The translations under genes and the position numbers were made by a program. The notes beneath the pieces were generated by a model that had not been told where the DNA came from, searched no databases, and worked only from the letters and a program-made list of their open reading frames with translations. Shown one piece after another: positions 21,001-26,900 of a stretch of 36,379 bases of DNA. Positions within the stretch are counted from its first letter, which is position 1, and the number at the start of each line of letters is the position of its first letter. The stretch comes from Phoronis australis (Eukaryota; Phoronida; Phoronidae): assembly GCA_002633005.1 (NCBI GenBank), contig NMRA01000122.1:137992-174370 (forward strand), in the 5' to 3' direction.

Positions 21001-23317
21001 TGAGGCTGAAGTCATATGTTGTGCCTAGTGTGTTTGCGTGCGGCAGGCAGGGGACAAAGAAACGCAGATCTCTGGGTTGTTTATCATGTTTTGGTTATGG
21101 AGAATTGTAATTGGCCATGAAAACATTACAGTTAATTCAAGGCGTGAGAACATAACATTTTATATAACATGTTCGTCAGGCTTCTGTTTGGTCCTCTGGG
21201 GTAGGATGTTTTCACCAGTTCTTTTTCTCACCCCTAACAGACGTCGTAAGGACATCTCTGTTTAGATGCGGTGCAAAATTAGGATGGTCCGTGAGACACA
21301 CCTGCGCTTCTCCAAGAAGGCGTTTCACTTGCGGAAATTTGTGGCAGCAAACGCAAGCGTCAGTCGTTCTCATTATAGTGCAGTTAGCTCACTGACACCA
21401 TGACAAGTCATTCAAACGGTTTTCGAAAATATTCATATGTTCCGTTGCCTGCGCACGTTCACGGAGCCTCTTTAGTATTTCTTGATTAGTGTATTCCGGT
21501 TCAAGCTGATAGCCGGGGAAACCTATAAAATCTTCGTCGGATGAGCACTCTTCCAAGTCGGGACTGCAAATTGCGTTCTGGTTCAAAATGAATTATTCTC
21601 ACCCTAACTAATGCTTCTATAAAACTGAAACAAAGTATGTTTCATTAGATACAATTTGTAATGCCGTGGTCTGTTCGTGAGTGCAAAAGTTTTGAGAAGC
21701 CAGCAATGAATAAATCACTGCGTTACCGGCTTTAGATGTAATAAAGCTAACTGACCGTCCACAGAGGCCGTGTGAGCTCATGCTAATTCAGTGTTTGCTG
21801 ACAGAAAGCTGTTGTGAAACAATTACTCGATTTTATATGGTATGGTCAGATGTTAGGGGAATCTTTATTTAGATATTCATATACATAATTTGGATAGTTG
21901 TTACTTTACGACTTTTGCCCTAACGGTTCTGTGGAAGGGTAACCTGACTTCGCGGCCCCCGACGAGCTAGTAAGTAGATTTGCAGTTTTGCGGCTAATTC
22001 ACCAAAATAATCACGTGCACATTGTTTCTTTGGCTCACTAGTACAGTCTTTTTGTGACTGGAAGTTTAGCTTCCTGGTTTATGTTCGTGATGTCTTCAGT
22101 CCGGAAGCGATTGGCCTGATCGGGTTCCGAGCCACTGGACGGGATAGCAAGCGTTTTGTGTGTTTAGAACTCAAAATAATCGCAAGTCTAAAATTACCAC
22201 ACACAGCTCTCCTGTCTGTATTTTGCGGTCGAATAATTCGAATTTATCACCGAACAGACCCCAAACTCCCGCGACCGACCTTGGTAAATTGTCCTACCGA
22301 ACTTTGTAGGCTACGGTACGTTCAAATACCTAAAAATGAGTAACAGCGAAATATAACAACACGTTTGTTCAATAGTTCGCATTTTGATGATTTATTGGTG
22401 TAAAACGATGAATTCAAGCGATAAGCTGACACCAGTAAGCATGTTGTGAACTGCTGACCTGACTGCGTTCGAACCTCTGACGTCATTGGTTAATTTCAAC
22501 ACCTATGTCTGCCGTCAGGTGTCATGGAAAAGAGCTGTACTTGCTGTTATCGAGTGGAACTACTCGATCTAAATTGATACAAAGTAGGTTGTGTTTTGGT
22601 GGCATTCTCCTTTAACGGTGTTTTGGAGAATAGTGCATAAAGCACTGTAAGCCTCATATGAATATGAGCAGCCGTGTCTGAGAAGTGGTGTTCTAAAGAC
22701 AAATTTGGAGATTTTCCTACATAACCTTAAAGCGTTGTCATGGGTTGTGATCTGCGAGTATATAGTTATAGATGTTAAATATACTATAAACTATGCCCTG
22801 GTGTTATGAAGATCACCTTTCTTCGTTCCGTATTTGCTCTTTCTAAGGTCTAAAGCCTAGGACCAAAAAATGAAAAAATGAAAGATCTGTCGCTTAAGCC
22901 AGCTAAACACGGCTAAAATCAGCTTCGAAAAAATTTCTCAAATGAACAAACCTTTTCTCCTTGCTCTGTTGTGATTTTGTTTCAAGGTGATCAGATTTAC
23001 ATAAAAATGTTGGGTGAATAGAAATAACGCAATAAATGAGATGCCTATTTTGCTTTATATTTATTTATTCAAATTGCAAATGTGAAGACATTGCTTAATT
23101 GCTTAATTGAATTGTTTCTCGTATTCTATGAACGGTTTCTTGGTTTCAGTTACCTGACGGTTACAATCAACGGAAGATAGTTGAAATAGCATTCAGCAGT
23201 CACTACTTGGATGGAGAGTTCAGAGCCGATAAATATGCTAAGTCATTTTTGTCCAAGTTTCCCAATTGGACCGTACCAGTGCTTTGGTCTGCAGCTTATG
23301 AGGTTATGGAATTCTAA
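5945..23317 (+). CDS. ERMP1: ERMP1: endoplasmic reticulum metallopeptidase 1 (family M28), 13 coding exons
   Basis: Joined exons give 892 residues (human ERMP1 is about 904). The exons are 5945-6506, 7244-7371, 11367-11619, 11913-12005, 12712-12924, 14198-14427, 14743-14926, 15776-15966, 16948-17103, 18736-18929, 19441-19553, 20273-20466 and 23150-23317. Splice phases agree at every junction. The protein has an N-terminal cytosolic tail, one membrane segment (about residues 41-57), the M28 peptidase domain (about 85-350), then a multi-pass membrane region and a lumenal C-terminal domain. All five M28 metal ligands are present: H179 (HYD), D191 (GSDDAV), E226 with catalytic E225 (NGAEEN), D301 (GDTDF) and H328 (YHTKYD). 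From family knowledge this is a zinc exopeptidase-like protein of the ER membrane, linked in rat to ovarian follicle organisation (Felix-ina, Fxna). The ATG at 5945 has A at -3 and no upstream in-frame ATG before a stop. The gene looks intact and functional. Intron 5 appears to use a GC donor. Confidence 0.95.
7244..7371 (+). CDS. ERMP1: ERMP1 exon 2: M28 metal-binding core
   Basis: It encodes residues 188-230, with [16 protein letters not shown] (ligand D191) and [12 protein letters not shown] (catalytic E225, ligand E226). The acceptor is ACTAG|GTGG and the donor is TACAG|GTTGGT (phase 0). Intron 2 (7372-11366, 3,995 bp) is the longest in the gene. It contains an 844-bp foldback element at 8595-9438; the remaining flanks hold no recognised gene. 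Confidence 0.95.
8595..9438. mobile_element. 844-bp foldback DNA transposon with long TIRs and internal 21-bp repeats
   Basis: The left end GTACGGTGGCCCGAAAGTAT and the right end, reverse-complemented, are identical over the first 32 bases. They stay similar for about 70 bp (8595-8663 and about 9370-9438). ATTT flanks both sides directly (8591-8594 and 9439-9442), as expected for a 4-bp target duplication. The interior is almost entirely a 21-bp tandem repeat in two opposed arms. No transposase is present, so the element is non-autonomous. TIRs with a 4-bp duplication occur in families such as Sola and Chapaev/CMC, but I cannot assign one. It is inserted in ERMP1 intron 2. Confidence 0.9.
8663..9385. 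repeat. 21-bp repeat array that inverts at about 9226
   Basis: About 27 units of consensus GGTGGAAACTATTTTCACCTG run from 8663 to about 9226. About 7 units in reverse-complement orientation follow to about 9380. Unit junctions carry CCTAGG, CCTGGG or CCCGGG six-mers. The unit is itself an imperfect palindrome (GGTGGAAA ... TTTTCACC), so the array can fold locally as well as between arms. Variants are substitutions with almost no length change. Confidence 0.93.
9443..11366. other. Distal part of ERMP1 intron 2, no gene recognised
   Basis: Ordinary intronic sequence. It has a short TAC repeat near 9841-9855 and a small palindrome (CGGGAGTCCCG) near 10520. Open frames of 60-90 codons here lack recognisable motifs. 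No transposon termini were found. Confidence 0.5.
11367..11619 (+). CDS. ERMP1: ERMP1 exon 3: M28 domain continued
   Basis: It encodes residues 231-314 plus one base of Gly315. It begins [13 protein letters not shown], as in vertebrate ERMP1, continues with [16 protein letters not shown], and ends [16 protein letters not shown] with metal ligand D301. The acceptor is AATAAAG|GCAAGT and the donor is TCAG|GTAATG (phase 1). Intron 3 is only 293 bp. Confidence 0.95.
11913..12005 (+). CDS. ERMP1: ERMP1 exon 4: last zinc ligand
   Basis: It encodes residues 315-345 plus one base. It carries [19 protein letters not shown], in which H328 is the final M28 zinc ligand, and ends CIQRG. The acceptor is TTTCTAG and the donor is GGAG|GTAAAG (phase 1). 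Intron 4 (12006-12711, 706 bp) holds no recognised element. Confidence 0.95.
12712..12924 (+). CDS. ERMP1: ERMP1 exon 5: end of peptidase domain and next membrane segment, GC donor
   Basis: It encodes residues 346-416 plus one base of Gly417. It starts [12 protein letters not shown], passes [16 protein letters not shown], and runs into a hydrophobic segment ([12 protein letters not shown]). The frame fits a non-canonical donor, TATG|GCAAGT, at 12925, which joins in phase 1 to exon 6. A canonical alternative, CTCA|GTAAAA at 12901, also joins in phase 1 but drops eight residues. The longer form is closer to human ERMP1 in length. Confidence 0.88.
13700..13790 (-). mobile_element. tRNA-derived SINE-like sequence with A and B boxes
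   Basis: On the - strand there is TAGCTCAGCCAG (A box, complement of 13759-13770) followed about 31 bases later by GTTCGATTCC (B box, complement of 13718-13727). This is the internal RNA polymerase III promoter layout of a tRNA. The T arm and anticodon arm do not pair cleanly, so it is not a working tRNA gene. It is best read as the tRNA-like head of an old SINE. The 3' body and any tail are not clearly delimited. It sits antisense in ERMP1 intron 5. Confidence 0.6.
14198..14427 (+). CDS. ERMP1: ERMP1 exon 6: membrane region
   Basis: It encodes residues 417-493. It contains [20 protein letters not shown] followed by RSLSWYTN, matching the conserved ERMP1 segment ending IGQSLSWYN, then a further hydrophobic stretch [18 protein letters not shown]. 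The acceptor is ATTTCAG and the donor is TCT|GTAAGT (phase 0). Intron 6 is 315 bp with nothing notable. Confidence 0.93.
14743..14926 (+). CDS. ERMP1: ERMP1 exon 7: membrane region
   Basis: It encodes residues 494-554 plus one base of Glu555. The key stretches are [18 protein letters not shown] and [15 protein letters not shown], two hydrophobic segments. The acceptor is TTTGCAG and the donor is CGCAG|GTACAG (phase 1). Intron 7 (14927-15775) has short TTTA- and TTTG-rich stretches near 15590-15625 and no recognised gene. Confidence 0.93.
15776..15966 (+). CDS. ERMP1: ERMP1 exon 8: membrane region
   Basis: It encodes residues 555-618. The stretch [19 protein letters not shown] matches the signature human FEMFTPILGRSGSEIPPDV. 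The acceptor TTTTTCAG joins in phase 1 and the donor is TATCAG|GTATTG (phase 0). Intron 8 (15967-16947) contains no recognised element. Confidence 0.95.
16948..17103 (+). CDS. ERMP1: ERMP1 exon 9: last membrane segment and start of lumenal domain
   Basis: It encodes residues 619-670. The hydrophobic [19 protein letters not shown] leads into [11 protein letters not shown], matching FPYSSNPANPKPKR of human ERMP1. The donor is AAC|GTAAGA (phase 0). Intron 9 (17104-18735) contains a 13-bp perfect inverted repeat at 17279-17331 and a CA microsatellite at 18051-18118. Confidence 0.94.
17279..17331. repeat. Perfect 13-bp inverted repeat with 27-bp loop
   Basis: GTAAACGTCTCAG at 17279-17291 is repeated as its exact reverse complement, CTGAGACGTTTAC, at 17319-17331. 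In the ERMP1 pre-mRNA it would form a stable hairpin 176 nt downstream of the exon 9 donor. It may be the stem of a decayed MITE. No flanking target duplication is obvious. Confidence 0.85.
18051..18118. repeat. CA/TG microsatellite
   Basis: A clean (CA)n run is interrupted by CAAA units around 18087-18106 and then resumes as CA. It generates long open frames of Thr-His on + and Cys-Val on - that are not genes. It lies within ERMP1 intron 9. Confidence 0.97.
18736..18929 (+). CDS. ERMP1: ERMP1 exon 10: lumenal C-terminal domain
   Basis: It encodes residues 671-734 plus two bases of Lys735. The sequence HIYRTF opens the exon, then [10 protein letters not shown] and [16 protein letters not shown], matching FDYTGISHI and HCEENAPLCGFPWYLPV of human ERMP1. 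The donor is TTCAA|GTAGGT (phase 2). Intron 10 (18930-19440) holds only a TCA-rich tract just before exon 11. Confidence 0.94.
19288..19350. repeat. TCA/ATC trinucleotide-rich tract
   Basis: The stretch has imperfect TCA/ATC/CAC units, with the cleanest part near 19293-19309, about 95 bp upstream of the exon 11 acceptor. It yields a poly-Ser frame on + and an Asp-rich frame on -, neither of them genic. Confidence 0.8.
19441..19553 (+). CDS. ERMP1: ERMP1 exon 11: lumenal C-terminal domain
   Basis: It encodes the last base of Lys735, residues 736-772, and one base of Gly773. It has [13 protein letters not shown], comparable to NWYLPAPEV in human ERMP1, and LLHLTVAG, comparable to KLTFEATG. The acceptor is GATTACAG and the donor is CGCAG|GTAGGT (phase 1). 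The donor overlaps the target-site duplication of a MITE inserted in intron 11. Confidence 0.92.
19563..19718. mobile_element. 156-bp hAT-like MITE inserted at the exon 11 splice donor
   Basis: The left terminus CAGTGCTTTAGTGGT and the reverse-complemented right terminus CAGTGCTGTAGTGGT match at 14 of 15 positions, and GTAGGCGC recurs further in on both sides. TAGGTGGA flanks directly at 19555-19562 and 19719-19726, an exact 8-bp duplication. CAG-starting TIRs with 8-bp duplications are the hallmark of the hAT superfamily. No transposase is encoded. The left copy of the duplication begins at the T of the GT donor of exon 11. Confidence 0.9.
20273..20466 (+). CDS. ERMP1: ERMP1 exon 12: lumenal C-terminal domain
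   Basis: It encodes residues 773-837. The stretches [20 protein letters not shown] and [18 protein letters not shown] parallel GPSHMSFYVRAHKG, LSQWSL and FVFYSHGLQASAWQFWI of human ERMP1. The acceptor is CTTAACAG and the donor is ATG|GTTAGG (phase 0). Intron 12 (20467-23149) contains the 2-kb TTAA-flanked element described separately. Confidence 0.95.
20753..21025 (+). pseudogene. THAP-domain fragment, frameshifted
   Basis: From the ATG at 20753 the frame reads [11 protein letters not shown], then [10 protein letters not shown], matching the start of a THAP zinc finger (C-x4-C here, then the SFxxFP motif). It stops at 20885-20887. About one frame-step later, from about 20886, comes [11 protein letters not shown], where family members have C-S-x-H-F, followed by [13 protein letters not shown], the closing AVPSIF-type motif. 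The frame is broken and the third zinc Cys is not visible in frame, so this is a dead copy. THAP domains are DNA-binding modules common in P-element- and Kolobok-type transposases. It is transcribed inward from the left end of the element. Confidence 0.7.
21212..21586 (-). pseudogene. P2X7-cytoplasmic-tail-like Cys-rich domain, interrupted by in-frame TGA
   Basis: From the ATG at 21586 (complement) an acidic stretch precedes [18 protein letters not shown] and NDLSWCQ. An in-frame TGA follows at 21391-21389 and the same frame goes on with [18 protein letters not shown] and VCLTDHPNF before a stop at 21212. The spacing W-C-x-[C]-x-x-C ... C-x-C-C ... C-L-T-D-H-P resembles the zinc-binding module of the P2X7 receptor tail, which is also found in many uncharacterised invertebrate proteins. 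The TGA falls where a Cys is expected. It converges on the THAP fragment. Identification rests on motif pattern only. Confidence 0.55.
23150..23317 (+). CDS. ERMP1: ERMP1 exon 13: C-terminus and stop
   Basis: It encodes residues 838-892 and TAA at 23315-23317. [14 protein letters not shown] and [20 protein letters not shown] match VTVAIAAHYLSGE and [20 protein letters not shown] at the end of human ERMP1. The acceptor is GGTTTCAG. Confidence 0.95.
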   Translation, partial: LPDGYNQRKIVEIAFSSHYLDGEFRADKYAKSFLSKFPNWTVPVLWSAAYEVMEF

Positions 23318-23616
23318 AAGGACGTTCAACATGTGTTGAAAAATTACCATAACTAGCGATGCGTTCACTTGTTTTGTTTTGTTTTCTTGAAGAAATGTGA
23401 CATTTTACCAGTTCAAAATCTTGTGACGAGGTAGCATTTTTATCCAATTTTCGGATACAGTTCAGATTAATTAGTTCATTATCGTTTTAGAGCTGAAGTG
23501 TGCAGAAAATACAGAAAAAGCAATTAGGGTGAAGTGGAATTGATTGAAATTTTTATAGTGATTGTCTTTGAAAAAAAGTTTAAACTCTATTTTACGTCAG
23601 ACAAAATTATGGTCTC

Positions 23617-23622
23617 AATAAA
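23617..23622 (+). terminator. Poly(A) signal for ERMP1
   Basis: AATAAA lies 300 bp after the ERMP1 stop codon and before the 3' end of the convergent SLC22 gene. It is the first canonical hexamer downstream. Use is inferred. Confidence 0.6.
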
Positions 23623-23798
23623 ACTGTTCTTACTTTTTTGTGTGATTCTCAAAATGCACAGTAGAGGTCCGTCTATGAAAATGGAAACCCCGGGAGAGCA
23701 CATTACTTTCATTATAAATGTGATGCAAATCCGGTATGACAACCTGCAGAGCTAAACAATACTCTTAAACGTCAATTAGTTAATCACAGTATGAGATT

Positions 23799-23804
23799 TT
23801 TATT
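23799..23804 (-). terminator. Poly(A) signal for the SLC22 gene
   Basis: AATAAA on the - strand (TTTATT on +) lies 61 bp past the SLC22 stop codon. It would give a short 3' UTR that ends before the ERMP1 poly(A) region. Confidence 0.6.
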
Positions 23805-23864
23805 TCTATCGTCTCGTATGATGAGCAAATTCTAACACTTCAAGCGAATCTATTTACTGTTCTC

Positions 23865-23997
23865 TTAAAGATACGCCTCTTCTTCCTTCGTGTTCTGTGC
23901 GAGATTGTCCTCTCCCAGTTCGCTAGTTTTACCATCCTCCACTAGGTGGATATCATTCTTTGGTTTCTTCACCCTTTTGTCAAGTGTACCTTTAACG
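23865..23997 (-). CDS. SLC22 last exon: cytosolic C-terminal tail
   Basis: The acceptor TTTTAG joins in phase 2 to complete Ser. The charged tail VKGTLDKRVKKPKND continues to KEEEAYL and TAA at 23867-23865. Low hydrophobicity and charge suit the cytosolic tail. The preceding intron (23998-25592, 1,595 bp) shows no recognised gene. Confidence 0.82.
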
Positions 23998-26900
23998 CTA
24001 AAACAAAATTTAGAAAGTAGCATGTTGAAAATGTTTCAATTAACGCTACTTGTTTCCGTTGTATGCGTAACGATGCAGTCAATAATAAATGATTGTTACC
24101 CTGTAGAGGGCGATAATGTGCCACCCTCAACAGGGTTGAGACCGGTCGTGCCTCTCACGGCTAGCGATCGTTCTTTATTGTTTTTACCTACAGATTTGTT
24201 GGATCTAACTATATTTCTAACTAGGCTATGGCTATCTGGTCTGATTTGCAAATAATATATCAAAATATATATCTCATGGGTCGGGGACTATATTGTCGTA
24301 AAGCTATACTGAGCGCTACATGGCGGAGCTCAAGACTGGTCATGTAGTTCAAAATAAGATGAAATGAGAAAGAAGAAGCCAAAAAAACACCTACACGAGC
24401 TCCATTTCGAATAGAGTGTCAAACATAGAAAACAAGAAGTGTCTTAAGATTCGATTGGTGACGCCTCGCAAAATTAAACAAAAACATTAATTGGCATTTG
24501 CTGTTGCGCGAAATGCTGTGTTACAAGTTTATTGTCATATAGCGAATCAATGCACAATCTACTGTATAAATTAATACTGCAAGCCGAAATCGGCAATGAG
24601 CTGCAGAGGCTTCGAGACCAAACTCCGCGTACTCTCAGGCCTTGAGCCTGATTGACTGACTTCGGGAATGAATCGCGATGCTTTATTCTGTTTTGTAGGC
24701 CTTAAAAACGACTGCTTATTTCTCTCAAACCCAATCCTCGCAAATAGGGGGACCACTTTGGAATGCGCCTTGCAAGTCACCTTTTTCTTTAATGCGCTTT
24801 CTTAAAATGTATCTTTAGTGTTATCGGATCGAATCAGACAGTGTTTTCATTTCCGGTTAAGGTAGGCAGGTGTTCGAGTTGACTGGCAAAGTTATTTCAA
24901 AATATAGTTGTTTTCTGTGCAAGGACGGGAGTGATCACACTATGTGAATGTAATATCCTTGGTGCTTCCGTTTACAGTTTATTTTTGCGCAAATAAAGGA
25001 TTTTTGAAATCAGCAAAGAATTGTCAATTCATTATTCCTTTGTGCGTAAGTAAAATGATGCTGTGACAAGCCAACTAGCAGAGCTTGATCTCAAGCAATA
25101 ACTGGGAACCGTCGGTTCCGTCGAAGCCTCTAAATAACCTCCAGTTTAAAAACGGAACAATTTGACACTAAGTTCATGACGATAAGTAACCTTAGCCTGG
25201 TAGATTTTGGTGATCGAAGGCGGGTTTATAACCGCTTTTAACTACATTCATCAAAAAGTATCGCTTAGATAGCATTTATCGTACCTCGAAGTAAATTACA
25301 CTTCAGTTTGATGTCTAATCTTTAAAGGATAGTTGAGGAAAACCACACGCACCTCCGTTTCACTCTTTCGTTGAGTTTATTTTGTATTTCAGGTACTGTA
25401 ATACAAGCTCTTCCCAGCTCCTATGAACTGAAACACCGAGGAGTCTTAGTCGACTTAGTATTGAAATGAGAAACTGTGCTTTAAAAGGTCAGTCTCGCTT
25501 GTATAGGAGCTAATGTACCCTAACCGGTCGGCAGGTTCATGCATAACATTAATTTGCGAAATTGTTCTATCTGTACCCCTGACACAACGTACCTGTAGTC
25601 AATTGATTGGCAATCTTCTACTGTTTCCGGTAGTTTGTGACCCTTAGTCTCAGGTAGCAACAGCGAAAGAAAACCTGCGATGACGCTGACAGAGCCAAAT
25701 ATCACCGGTGGAAGTACTGTGCCGGAAACACCGGGTATAAACTTTCCCTGAAATAATTGTCAGCACTTACCAAGTACTGCGTGAGGTATTAACCTCAATT
25801 CATTTAATCGAGATAAAGGACAGGAGAGGTATTTAATCCAGTAACTTTTGTAAAGGTTCAAGCGTACAGACTCCTTAAAATACTGGAAAATAACAATATG
25901 TCAATAAAAAGAATATCCGGCCTATTCAGGAAAGTATGCTACATGGATTTCAGAAATAGGCTGGGTCAAAACGGAAAAAAATTGTTGTCACTGTAACTCG
26001 TTTTGTCTACGAAACTAAGTTTTCCGAGTCCCTTATACTTTCATTTATTGTTACGTCACCGTCAGTGAGCCTTCCGTGTTCCTCTTAGCGTCGTCAATCG
26101 TGATAGGTCAACAAAACTACAACTACTTATTAACTAGTTTTAGCTCACCAAGTCACCAATAGGAGAAGCCAGCATAGAACCAACTCGTGCCATGACTGAA
26201 CTTGTCCCCATCAGTCCGTTGCGTGCTACGGTCGGATAGATTTCAACGGACCAGTAGTACACTACGACGAAGCCATTTGTTGCACCGAATTTACCCGCCA
26301 TCGAGAGAACGATTAGAGCTGTGTTATTGGCTGAAAATCAAACATTTGAGGGAGGTTACTTTAGGAAGCTCTTTAACGTTGCATCACGTAATTGATTGTC
26401 TTTAAACCGCATTTCCTTTTTAAATATAGAATGAACGAGAACTCCAGAAATTGACCAAGCCTTTCAAACAGAGTTGTCTTGGCGTAACAGCATCGCTTTT
26501 AATTGTCGGAATTGAGAGAAAACCTGCTATTGGATTGAAGAGGTCAAGTTTTGAATGGACTGATTAACGCTATGATTGCGAAAAAGTGTAAATTATCTCA
26601 ATGTTCTTCGTAGCAAATGCAAAAAGGTCCTATCTTGGTGAGGAAAATATCGAGATCAATTTTCTAAGGGCAGCAGTATTAATTTCTTAGTTTGTTTTCT
26701 TGAACGCTAAACAGAAAAAACGCAGTTTTGATTGTTGATTGTTTTGCCGTATTTGAATACTCACTTGGTAAAAAGTCTAATTTCATGCCGTCAAACATCA
26801 AACGCATAACTCAAATTTTTATGAAAACTTCTATTTTGCTTTCAACATGGATTATACAATTCATGTCCTCAAACAAAGAATATGTGACTGAATTTTTATA

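Larger units (their letters stand above)
20583..22611. mobile_element. About 2-kb TTAA-flanked DNA transposon, probably Kolobok-like, decayed
   Basis: TTAA at 20579-20582 is followed by GGAGAATACCACC. The other end reads GGTGGCATTCTCC, one T, then TTAA at 22612-22615, so the terminal repeats match at all but one of 13 positions. TGACGTCA lies about 130 bp inside each end (20717-20724 and 22478-22485), each next to a GGTTC-like sequence in inverted orientation. Inside are a broken THAP domain on + and a broken P2X7-tail-like domain on -. From family knowledge, TTAA duplications together with THAP domains point to the Kolobok superfamily; piggyBac also uses TTAA but lacks THAP. No transposase catalytic core was recognised, so the copy is internally deleted or too decayed. 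It is inserted in ERMP1 intron 12. Confidence 0.75.
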
